Shown: one piece after another, positions 1 through 10,400 of the stretch
How the letters are laid out: the number at the start of each line of letters is the position of its first letter
Position numbering within the stretch: position 1 is the first letter of the stretch
Source: Allolobophora icterica
Taxonomy: Eukaryota > Annelida > Clitellata > Crassiclitellata > Lumbricidae
Reading direction: 5' to 3'
NCBI GenBank assembly: GCA_963556255.1
Contig: OY744607.1
Location: 4,650,291-4,714,290, forward strand
Length of the DNA: 64,000 nt
Position numbers and translations under genes: made by a program
Notes under the pieces: model-generated
Told to the model about the DNA's origin: nothing
Databases searched by the model: none
What the model saw: only the letters and a program-made list of their open reading frames with translations

Positions 1-812
1 CTAAAACTAAAATGATTTCAGGAATAGAAACGAAATAGAAACGAAAATGATTGAAAACCAAAAAACTAAAACTGAAACTAAATAGAAATGATTGACACCT
101 GACAGAAATAGAAACTAAAACTAAAATGATTTTAAGAACGAAAATAACACTGTTAAACAGATTATAAACGGTCGCGTTATGTCAGTTCTTGAGGCAGATC
201 CGAAAGATAGCGTCATAAAACAGTTTCTGGTGTATTAAATATTTATTAAAGACAAATTCACGTTCAGATAACTGCCCATGGACTCCTGATTGTCCCTCGT
301 ATGCATACTGCTACAGCTCTGTCCAGAAGCTTTGCCTATGTTGGCCCACCAGCTGCAATCCCCTTTCTCAAGAGCTGCAGCTCGAGCTGCTCAGTTTGTC
401 CCCCTGCCGCAGTTTTGCAAGCGCCTTAAGTCTGTATTATTCAACAGCAATTTCACTGGTTCAGGTCGGGAGAGCTGCTGATGAGTTTATTCTTGAACTG
501 GCGCTTTATAAATGTCAGATTACAAATAAAACTGGTAAAGTCATCATTCCATCATAATGTAAACAAGTAGTGCAGATTTTTTAAATAATAAGTTTCCTTT
601 CTGATAATCTATCTTTATCGGTGCTATATCAATAAGTATTACAATACATTCTTTCGCGGCTGCTGGCTACAGCAGAAACAAGAGGGAAAATGTGCTTGGA
701 ATTTGTTCCATCCGTTTCACTCACACGAACGTGTGGTTTAAATATGTTACAGTGATAATATTTAGAAAATATGTAGAATGTTAATAGAAATTCCAGGAAA
801 ATGAGACCTCAC
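1..812. other. Left-edge intronic sequence, no gene recognised
   Basis: This lies downstream of the donor of the SMYD4-like first exon, so it is probably intron 1 of that minus-strand gene. Positions 1-140 are a degenerate AT-rich tandem repeat built on AACTAAAATGATT. Positions 250-530 are less repetitive and open in several frames on both strands, but I recognise no protein there and find no convincing exon boundary. Nothing else is supported. Confidence 0.5.
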
Positions 813-1423
813 CTGTTTGCGAATGCTAGCGCAATCTCATTCTTTGGCTTTTCATCATCAGTAGAAGTTTTGCAGTCCTTGTCTGCACCCTGATTTTCCT
901 CTTGATCCTTCTTCTCCTCTTCCACCTTATTCCCCTCTTCCACTTTATTCCCCTCCTGACCTTTATTCTCCTCTTGGCTACTAGGTACGCCTTCCACAAG
1001 ATCTTTTTCCGCTTTGCTGTTATCCTGACTGGGCACCTTCGCAACGCATGGCTCCTCCTCACCATTTGTAATATTCTTGCTATCAGAATCCGTCTTTTCT
1101 TGTTCAGAGCTAAGACCATGGGGGGCCTTAAGCACGCTCCTCGAATACTCCCCAAACGCAGTGAGATAACTCTTTTTCTGAAAATATTCATTTCCTTTCT
1201 CTCTGTGCACTTTTGCCAGTTTGGACGACTTCTCTTCGAACTCCTTCTCTAAAACGATCACGTCATGCACCTCTTTCAGCTTCCAGGCAGAGGAAAAGCG
1301 CTCGGTGTCCGTCTTGTACTTTGCAAAGCCTTTGACGACATCCTTTGGAAGAGGACCCTGGATGGCTTGAATCATGTACGAAACTTTCTTAGCCACAAAG
1401 TCTCCCTCGTCCTGTTTCTCCAT
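813..1423 (-). CDS. First coding exon of a TPR protein, SMYD4-like
   Basis: The minus-strand reading starts at an ATG at 1423 and runs 203 codons plus two bases to a clean donor (AACAG|GTGAGG, exon end at 813). An N-terminal helical segment is followed by a tetratricopeptide helix A (REKGNEYFQKKSYLTAFGEY). About 80 residues of Lys/Glu/Asp-rich low-complexity sequence follow, then the helix B start LAFANR, split at the splice site so that NRS or NRR follows. This arrangement before an (Y/F)ANRSA motif resembles the N-terminal TPR of SMYD4, a SET/MYND lysine methyltransferase, but no SET or MYND segment lies inside the window. Other TPR co-chaperone-like proteins remain possible. The acidic insert contains an in-frame 15-bp repeat (EEGNKV units near 910-960). 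The gene points away from the RBM26-like gene, so the two are head to head. Confidence 0.5.
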
Positions 1424-1751
1424 CGTTCTTTATTATTCAAACTGCAATAAAATACAATTAATATCACTGCAGTACTTTATGTTCCTAGGTCATTGTCCAA
1501 TGATGATATTAGAAATGTCTGCAACAATATGCTAACAACGTCTCCTCTAATTAAGAACCGAGTCATAAGCACATTAAGCTGAAAATAAGAGTAGGCCTAC
1601 CTGAACATTCCGAAAATCCGGATTCGAGACCACTAATTCACGATTTAAGCCATGGAAACCATTAGTTTGCTTACAATTATTATTATTATTATAATCATTA
1701 TTAATATGATGCATTTATTAAATGCCACTGTCTAGTGATCGAGTATCAATT

Positions 1752-1877
1752 GATGGCACTGAGCAATTGTGAGATGAATTGCTCATGGTCCCTACACTGT
1801 AACCGTCTCAGAGGAGACTTGAACCTGTACTCTTTGCGTTCAAGTCCAGCTCTCAACCAATCGGCTACCGTGTCCCA
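1752..1877 (-). mobile_element. tRNA-derived SINE (type C), minus strand
   Basis: Read on the minus strand it begins with a tRNA-like head (gattggttgagagctgg, then the B-box-like GTTCAAGTC). It continues into the block that precedes the GAGCAATT motif shared with the copies at 15845-16010 and 16070-16228. It is degenerate. Confidence 0.5.
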
Positions 1878-2400
1878 CGATTAGAGCCAGGATCATAGAA
1901 AGAAGGATGGCTACACGGACCACGTGTACCCGATTTTTGATGAAAGACGCAAAAGGAATGATCCCTCGGATGGAGAACATTCCACAAACCTGCTGGCCGG
2001 TTACAAACATTTTACTTCTTCAAAAGCAATATTAGATTAACCACGTAACGACTCTGGGCGAGGGCTAAATGTCTAAAAACATTCTTTGGGTTTCACAATC
2101 TGCAAATCTGTGGAAAATGTGATGCCTTTGACTACAGCCAGATCATCCCAGCCATGCGCTTCGTCCGCCATCGCAGCCTCGCACGCCGCCGAATTAATGT
2201 CAGAAATAGCACATTTTTCGCACAAAAACTACTACAAAGCCGCCCTTGTTGCGCTAGTTACAATCAAAGGCTTACAAAGTTACTGACCTTCAATTTTTAA
2301 GACTGACCAAGGTCACGCTTTACAAAACTGGCCAAACCACCCTCTCCAACAATCCTATAGACGCCGACTTAAGACTTAGTAGTCTCAGCCCCAGATACAA

Positions 2401-2475
2401 CTTATATATATATACATATATATATATATATACATATATATCTATACATATATATTTATACATATAGAGATATAT
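2401..2475. repeat. (TA)n-rich microsatellite
   Basis: Alternating TATATA/CATATA tract with little other sequence, directly before the candidate first exon of the RBM26-like gene. Confidence 0.8.
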
Positions 2476-2538
2476 CTATACGGTTTAGGTGACTATACAT
2501 AGTATAATTATATCAACGGTATAATTGACTATTTTTAG

Positions 2539-2639
2539 ATGGAAGTCTCAGTAGGTCTGTGGAAGAAATTCGACGCCAGCCAAGAACAGTCCAGAATAAT
2601 CGGGAAAGTTTGCCAGCTGGCAGCTGCACAAACTGAAGA
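2539..2639 (+). CDS. Candidate but doubtful first coding exon of RBM26-like gene
   Basis: The segment is open from an ATG at 2539 for 33 codons plus two bases and ends at a strong donor (GA|GTAAGT). Its phase joins correctly to the exon at 4354 (GA plus A gives Glu, then CDADP). However, the peptide (MEVSVGLWKKFDASQ...) does not resemble the conserved N-terminus of RBM26, RBM27 or fly swm, which read roughly M(I/L)IExxxALKxWLxxxLEP(I/L) before CDADP. The ATG also sits directly after an acceptor-like TTTTTAG. It may be an alternative exon, an exon of another transcript, or chance. Confidence 0.3.
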
Positions 2640-2790
2640 GTAAGTAAGCATAAACTCGAGCGTACTAAAGTGCTATGCGCATAGTTTAAAACTCGCGTAG
2701 GGCACCGGCTTTAATCACGCGCATGCGTACAATCAGAGCGGTTGTGCAGAGAACCGCGACTTAAATTTTCTGCGATAAGTAAATTCTATT

Positions 2791-2981
2791 AAGTAAATTT
2801 TATTAACCTGCTAAATATAGGCCCTATATGCCACAAGAAAATTACGAATATCACCTATGTGCTATCACAGTATAAATAATTATTTAATAAAATTTTATTA
2901 TCCTGCTAAATATAGGCCCTATATACCACAAGAAAATTACGAATATCATCTATGTGCTATCACAGAATAAATAATTATTTA
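2791..2981. repeat. Tandem duplication of about 96 bp
   Basis: Two adjacent copies (about 2791-2885 and 2886-2981) share the block CCTGCTAAATATAGGCCCTA and the ends CTATGTGCTATCACAG and ATAAATAATTATTTA, differing at only a few bases. This is a recent local duplication in non-coding sequence. Confidence 0.85.
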
Positions 2982-4353
2982 TACTGTGGTGCTATGTATG
3001 TGTGTGGAAGCAATCCAGTGCCTTAGTTTCCATTTATCTCGAAAAACCAGAGTATGTGATAGGATTTTAATTATTTTTTACACATTTGAATGAAAGGCTT
3101 GGGGGAAGGTATACCAGTTGTGTTTAGTTGTTCTCGGGCAGATCGTTCCAATGAGATGGCATGCATTCAATAGAGCGATTACAAACAAAACTATAAAAGT
3201 TTCAAAAGGCGAATTCATTAATGTCAGCAACCTATATTCTAATCTGCTGTATTTTATTATTATATTATTTTTTCTTTTCCTCATGATTTCGAGAATTTTA
3301 TTTTTATAGTTTCCTTAGGATTTGGAGAATAATAATTATTATTTATTAACGTCCGAGGGAAAAGAATTATTATTACTGTTGCTGCTGCTGCTACTACCAC
3401 CGCTACTACTGCAACTGGGCCCTATATGACCAAGTTATAGCGCATCAATAAAATGCAGCATTTAGTGGCTACCCTCGTGGCGTCTGGAAGGGATACTGTC
3501 GTCTTGTATTAAGTGGCCATATTGTTGTGTACGGGAGGATTTTGTACGGTTTTACAAGTAAATTCCTAAACAGTTGAGTAATTGAAGGCATGATAATTGA
3601 AAATTTGGACTCCTTGAAGTCATGGCTGATACAGACACTGACACCCATGTTAGTATACCGAAACACGCCTGTTACTGTTTAATTTTTGCTAGTTGCTTAT
3701 TTAAATATCAGTATCGTATGCACGAGCAGATTTTAATTCAGTTTCATATCATCTATTAATTGCTTTATTATTAAATCGTCAAAAGAAATGTAAATCATGG
3801 TCGTTGTAATAAAGGAATGTTAGTCTCTAGATTTGCGTTTTAAACCGGCGGACTAAATTAATTTGGCCTTCGTTAGATACCTAGTATGAAGCGTATGTTG
3901 TGATTACACGCTTGTGATATTTGGCGCACTGTAACTGCGGTGTTGTATCGGGGTCTACCCGAATCGTCGAAGCCCTTAAACTGCAAAATCCGCCGAATCG
4001 CCGAAAGCAGTTATCTACCAAGCGTGCGATTTGCCGAAAACTGGCTTGGACCCGAATCGCTGTATGTAACGGTTACACACAGCGATTCGGGTAACCAGAT
4101 GTATTCACCTTTTACAAGCCTGTCTTTCCTGTTTACTTGTTTGAAATTTGGTTACTGAATAAAATTAAATTGAATAAATAATGCATTTATATACTACTTT
4201 AATACATGTTAAAACATAGCCGGTGATACGGGTTTTCTTCACGAAATAGTTTCGGGGATTCGGCGATTCGCTACGAACAGCATTAGTGAAGTTCGCTGTA
4301 AAGCGAGTCTGAGGTATTTTAGACTGATGTTTGTTTTGTGCTTTGTTGATCAG
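2982..4353. other. Non-coding stretch upstream of the PWI-like exon
   Basis: AT-rich sequence with short (ATT)n and (GCT)n runs near 3240-3420. I looked here for the canonical RBM26 exon 1 and did not find it. A weak direct repeat of 'cgaatcg' motifs occurs at 3960-4090 and 4255-4275. Confidence 0.4.
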
Positions 4354-4472
4354 ATGTGATGCGGACCCAGACACGCTCTCCAAGTATGTGATTGCATTGG
4401 TGAAGAAGGAGAAACCGCATGATGAACTGAAGGAAGTCTGCTTTCGGGAACTCGACGTCTTCTTGCAAGACA
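4354..4472 (+). CDS. RBM26: RBM26-like exon: PWI-like domain core
   Basis: Encodes CDADPDTLSKYVIALVKKEK and then DELKEVCFRELDVFLQD. This is near-identical in pattern to the start of RBM26/27 (CDADPSALAKYVLALVKKDK ... DQLDVFLQK). The acceptor is TTGATCAG|A and the donor A|GTCAGT; the split Lys codon joins to TQAFVAKLFDALQ of the next exon. Confidence 0.92.
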
Positions 4473-7400
4473 GTCAGTTGGTCTATTAGTACTCATCTTG
4501 ATAAGGCAAGGTACAGTAACAAAGGTAAGGTCAGGTACACAGGTAAGGTAAATCAGTTAGGTAAGATGCTGAACCTCAGGTAAGGTACAGAAAGTTATGC
4601 GAATGCAGTAAGACAAATTGTTAAGAAAAGTTAGGTACAAAACGTATGAGTAAATTGGGGTGAGTTAGAGGAACGCAAAGGTTAGGTAACGTATCGAAAA
4701 GAAAGTACTTTTCTTTTTGTTTTGCATGTCAGTATCAGGCATCGCTCTAAGGCTGCAGGAAATCGGAGTTGGTACACAAAGATGAAAATTGCTGAAAATG
4801 TGCAGTAGAAATTTCCTGGCGCTACAGTGTGGACCCGTTTATATGCTCCCAATTCACGTACCATTCCACTTAACATGAAATGGTGCTATATCCCCAAAGC
4901 TAGTAATATAACATGCTCTGTTGATTAGCATGTCGTACAAGAACTGCAGTACAGAATTAAATATCAACTCTTCAGCATTATTCTTTTTTACGTGCAGACT
5001 TGTTTTAAGTTGTTTACACGCTGTAACATTTGTGATCCCCCTAAATGCCCCCTAAGGTGGGACGTGGTGGCTCAGTGGTAAGTTTGGCGCCTTGTGACCG
5101 GAGGGTTGCAGGTTCGAATCCCACTCTAGCCGCTGCATATGGACCTTGGGCAAGTCCTTCACTCACAATTGCTGGTGGCGCTTCGGCGTGAAAATTCCGG
5201 CACAGTATCAAATGCTGTATTCGGGAGCGCCTCTGAGTAGTAGTTGACTTTAAGAGGCGCTATAGAAATATACGGAATAAATAAATGAGTTCACTTTAGT
5301 GAGTCTACATAGTTTGTTTTTGGTGTGACTTCTTTTAGTCGGCTTCAGTTGCTTGTCTTTGGCATGATTTTATTGTGAAATGTTTTCGCACGTTTGCAGA
5401 AACGCAAGCGTTTGTGGCAAAACTGTTTGACGCTTTGCAAAGCAACTCATACTTAGCTGACCTCGAAGCGAGGAACAAAGAGAGGACAACAAAAGAGCCT
5501 CTGCTCGTTACTCCTCATGCACCGAAAGAACCTACGAGAGCTGACCAGCGTGCAACCGAGGCAAGCTACAAGCCCAATCAAAACTACAAGCCCAACCAGC
5601 CGCACGCTGATCGAAAAGATCCTGCAGACTTTCCTGTGCGGCAGGATGGATTGTTGCAGAAGCCGAGGCTAATGCCGCGCGACCGTTTGGACGAGGTTGT
5701 CAAAATGCCGTTGGTCCAGGAACCCAGAGGTGAATCCGGTTTCCACCGCGTGGCTGACGTCCAGAAAAGGCCCGGTGCCTATCCGTTGCGATCTCCGAGG
5801 GCAGAGCGAAGCCACCATGCCGGCTACAGGTCGGACGCCGTGTCCGGTGGGCTGGTTCGGAGCAGGATCGACGCCTTCGATCCGCTGCATCAGAATGATG
5901 TGAGGAACCACCGACCAAGGACGTCGTCTCTCAGTCGACGGATGGAGAACCTCAACCGGAGAGATTTCCCTCTGGCCGCTCCACCGAAGCATTCCGGGCA
6001 GGACTGTCGATATCCGAACGAAAGATTGAGGCGCTTTCCTTCGCTAGAGAAGGTTTTCATTTTCTTCTGCTGAATATTTGGTGTATTTAAAGCAGATTTT
6101 AATTGCAGTTTTAATTACGGCAATTTATGTAGCACAATAATCTAGTGGTTAGTGCGATGGACTGTTAACGGAGAGGTCAGGAGTTCAAATCCCCGCCAGG
6201 GCAGAAATTTGTGTCGAGATTTTGGCTCCACCTGCGCAGCCTAGCCAAATCAGGTATAATGAGTGCACTGACCGTACGCTGTCAGTGGGAAGATGAGACG
6301 GCGAGAGAGAAATTTCTACACTCGTATGCCAAGGCTAAGAAAATGAAGTCGCCAACACTTCGTACCCATGGCTGTCCAAGGCTAGCTTTAGGGACTGCTC
6401 TTCTGCTATATAACTTCGTCAGTAGCAAGCTACTTGTAGGGTGCTTTACAATGCCAACTGTCGGCACATATTCCTAGAGTCATAGTTCGAGAATTCGCAT
6501 TTTACGAATTTTAAGAATTTTAAAAATTCACGAATTTTAACGAATTTTAAAATTGCAGTTTTAAAATTCGTTAAAATTCGTAAAATAAAAAAAATAGAAT
6601 TCTTTGCCATGAGAACGAATTTTATTATCTGTTTACTTTTCAACTTTTTAAGCAAGTTAGTGTCAATGTCATAGGCAATCAGTCAATCAGGCTCAGCCGT
6701 AAAAGATAGCTGACGAGCAACACACCAGTACTGATATTCAGTTACTGTTCTACTTGGAGTCTTGAATTTCGATTTCTATCATTCTTGGGGTGTGTAACTG
6801 TGAGTGTAAGTCAGCAGAACGAAAAACCACCAGTGCCCCAGCTCCAGTGTGACCAGTCAGTCACTAACACAGCTTGCAACCAAACATGGTTAAAAATTGT
6901 TGGCAGCGTTCACCGAGCTCTGTCTTCTACTTCATAGTCCTCTGATTCTGAATCAGGAACAGCCCAATGCCCCCACTCGAATCTGGTTTCTGCATTGCTC
7001 CCGAATTCGGGCAGAACACCAACAAATTCCTTGTCACAACTAGGCCTAGAACGCTGTATTTTTGGATTACCCTTTCCTTCTCCTCCAAAATTACTACATA
7101 CTTACACTTCGGTCCATGTTCTTTCATCTGTAAGAAATTAGATTTTGACTAAATTAACTCGTTACGTAATAAACTTGTTTATTGAATTTTACATTAAATT
7201 CTAAGCAGAAACTCACCACAACAAATCAGGACGTCATCACATTTGTTGTTGTTGCTGAGGCTGTTTTTGCAAAACGCCACTGTCATTGTAAAAAAGAGCC
7301 AACAATGGCCCAACGAATTTTTACGAATTTTTACGAATTTTAAAATAGACCAAAAATTCGCGAATTTTTACGAATTTTAAAACCGAAAGTCACGAATTCT

Positions 7401-10400
7401 CGAACTATGCCTAGAGTTACATGGTAACAGATTTTCAGTTGTTTCTTTTTTAAATGTGAAGATTTTTTTCCTCAATAGATGCAAGAAGATTGAATGTCAG
7501 ATAGGCTGCCATAAGGCTGTACTACAAATTCAAGCCACATGGTCGCCATTATTAGTCGTTGCAGCTAAATGATTTTTGGCTTTATGGCTGTTATTTTTAG
7601 TCTTTATGGCTCAGTAATTCTTTCAATCTTGTGGCTCTGTGCCTTTTAGTTGTATGGCTCCGTAAGTCTTTGTCACTTAGCGACCATTTGTTTTTGTGAC
7701 TAATTGACTTCTTTCAATATAGTACAGTAAAATACAACTGTAATTTGATAATGCCCTGCACACAACGGTGCTGGAGTGCTCACTGAAATAGGGCAAAATT
7801 AAGAATTGTAAAGCAGGAGCAAAGTTTCCTTTTAGAGTGAAAGACAGTGGAGAGTTGCAAACATGATGAGGTAGAGTTCCAAATGGAGGCACTGGCAACT
7901 GTGAATGAATGCTAAATTCTGACTGTATCAAATGCTTACTTATTATTATTGTTTTCAGATTAAAGTTATTTCTCGTGATTGATGTATTTCAGGTGGCTTG
8001 CTCGAATCCTGCCACGCGGTACAGCAGCCCCATAAGAAGTCCAGAATTGGACAGGTACGTGTGATTTGGACCCTCTGTGGTGTAAGAGATAGTTTTGTAA
8101 TTTGATCATTTCATAAAGCAGTCCAAAAGATAGACAGTGAGTAAGTGGTATCATTTGAGCCTCGTAGAACTACTGTAGAAGTAATGGCTGAAATAATTTG
8201 TATAGTTACAGTATACTCGCTGTTTTGGGTTGAACGTTAGTATATTAGTAATCTTCATTAGCATGGGACAAAGGCTAACACGACAACTATGATGCATATT
8301 TTGTCATTGTAATTGCAAATTTATATAGCGCCACATCAAGATAGACTCGTCAGACTTTCACTATAGTGATAACGTGGCAGAGTGGCAGTAGAAAAAATCC
8401 TTCACATTATTATAAACAGTTTTGAAAGTCTTACAATGTACAGTTATATAGCTCAGGAGTCAGAACTGACAGCATAAAATTTTATGTATTTAGAGCGGTG
8501 TTGCCCTTGGTAAAGAAACACTATAATTGGGGCGATTTTCCATTTTGCGTGTGCACTTGTCAGTTGCAGATAAAGACTAGTTATGTACTTATTGTCGTGG
8601 ATTATATGCAGTCGCATATGCATGACGATTTCAGTGAGGAAAGAATTTCTTGAGTCGGTTTAAGTTCTCTTTTTAGTTAGTTGCATGCATTTCTGTCATG
8701 GATTTTGATGAGGCGTTTGACACTGTCGACTCCTTTCTAACTGGTTTCTGACTCTTTCCCATTTGTCCTCTTCATCTTTGTTCAGAACTGATGACAGATA
8801 CCACCTGTCTCAGCAACAACAGCAGCAGCAGCATCAGCAGCCGCCTTGGGTCCAGCATCACAGGGACCTGAAACGTCTGCCAGACACGCACGAGCGATTC
8901 AATCAGCCGTTGCGTCTTCATCGGTCTCCATTTTCTCGGTCGCGAACGAGGTCGCGCACTGGTTCACGAACGCCGTCGAGGTCGGTGGACCGTGTGCTCG
9001 GCGCAAGGTCGTCTCGATCGAGGTCGCGATCGGCAGGAAGGTCAAGGTCACGGTCGACGTCAAGAACTGGAAGGAGTTCGAGGTCACGGTCGCCACCGGT
9101 GGACATTGCTTTGGAAAAGAGTGAGTGCTAGAAGCTCGATATTAAGGTTACTGAAATAAACACTGTATAAAGACCTCATAGATTTTCTGTCATGTACAGT
9201 TGCTAGACACATCGATTGATGCGTCATCAATGGTGGTAGATAGATAGCGGATTACTATCTAATCTGATCTAATGACTTCTGTAGCGCCTTTACTGTAATG
9301 CCAAAGACGTCAGTCAATGGTCACTTCTAGTGACGTTGCATTCGGAAATCGTGATCCATTGGATAAGCGAGGTCGACGTGTGGTTGATCAGGGAAACCTG
9401 AAGCAAGATCTAAAGTCTACCATTAAAATTTAACTCTTCCCACGCAGCTCTCAAGAAACATTTTAAAGCCATCTTGAGACTTGCCTTTTCGGTTGATCAG
9501 ATTGCCATGCTTAGGAGGGTCTTAAAAGGCAATTTACAAGTAGCCAGAAAGCTGCCAGATGGATATATACATGCATATATAGATACATGCATACATACAT
9601 TGATACATACCTACATGCATACATACGTAGATTCATATAGTACATACAAAGGTACATATTCATACATACAGTACATACATAAATACATACATACATACAG
9701 TACATACATATATACATACATGCATTCATGCATGCATACATTAGACATTGACTACAATTGTGCTTGAATCTACCATCAGTAGTTTCTGGTGTAGGTGACT
9801 ACAATAATGGTTTAATATTTCAACCATGACTTCTCGTCAGTGGGCAGAGAACAGCCTGTTTTCAATTCTTTAATTTGTGTATGAGATTTTGACGATGTCT
9901 TACTTTTGCAGAACCCAATCTGGACCAGGAAGTGATAGACAGTCGAAGTTCAACTCCTCTTGAAGAGGAAGAATACAAGACATCGGAGCCGTTGCTTAAA
10001 ATCAAATACGACACTGCCCGACCTCTGACCCGACCCAGATGCAGAGACTACGATGGTAAGGTCGTGTTCAAGCTGTTGTTTTCGTAGTGGGTTTGAAAAA
10101 CAGAAAATTCTGGCATTGTAAATGGTTCACAGGGTGACTGAAGAGTTTGTATCGTTTCCTGTGCCAACTGATACTGCGACATAGTCATTGATTCAACGTT
10201 GAGTCATAGATTCTATTATTGATTCGATCATCGGGTCATTGATCGAGTCATCGATCAAGTCACTGATTGATTCATTGACATAGCCATTTGATGTTTGACT
10301 CTTTTAAATTTTGTCAAAGTTCATTAATTTTCTCATTAATTTTCTCATTAATTTTCTCATTAAGCTATTCACTGTCTTTCTGTGTTCTCTAGACAAAGGT

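Larger units (their letters stand above)
1424..2538. promoter_or_regulatory. Presumed divergent 5' region
   Basis: This is the space between the divergently oriented SMYD4-like and RBM26-like genes, so promoters or 5' UTR exons for both probably lie here. I see no TATA box in a sensible place and no marked CpG island. It contains a minus-strand SINE (1752-1877) and an AT dinucleotide tract (2401-2475). The assignment rests on gene orientation only. Confidence 0.3.

Noticed and set aside
290..481. A further SMYD4-like TPR exon in the left edge
   Set aside because: No frame on the minus strand continues the TPR pattern with matching phase and acceptor.
5069..5135. Functional tRNA genes at SINE heads (also 6139, 15845, 20690, 23670, 39540)
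   Set aside because: A and B boxes are present, but no cloverleaf or acceptor stem forms and each is followed by a SINE body.
5669..5992. Overlapping frames on both strands within the RBM26-like exon 5400-6052
   Set aside because: Shadows of the real coding frame in GC-richer exon sequence.
6927..7127. Possible transposase remnant inside the 929-bp hAT-like element
   Set aside because: Sixty-odd codons with no recognisable BED finger or hAT dimerisation motif.
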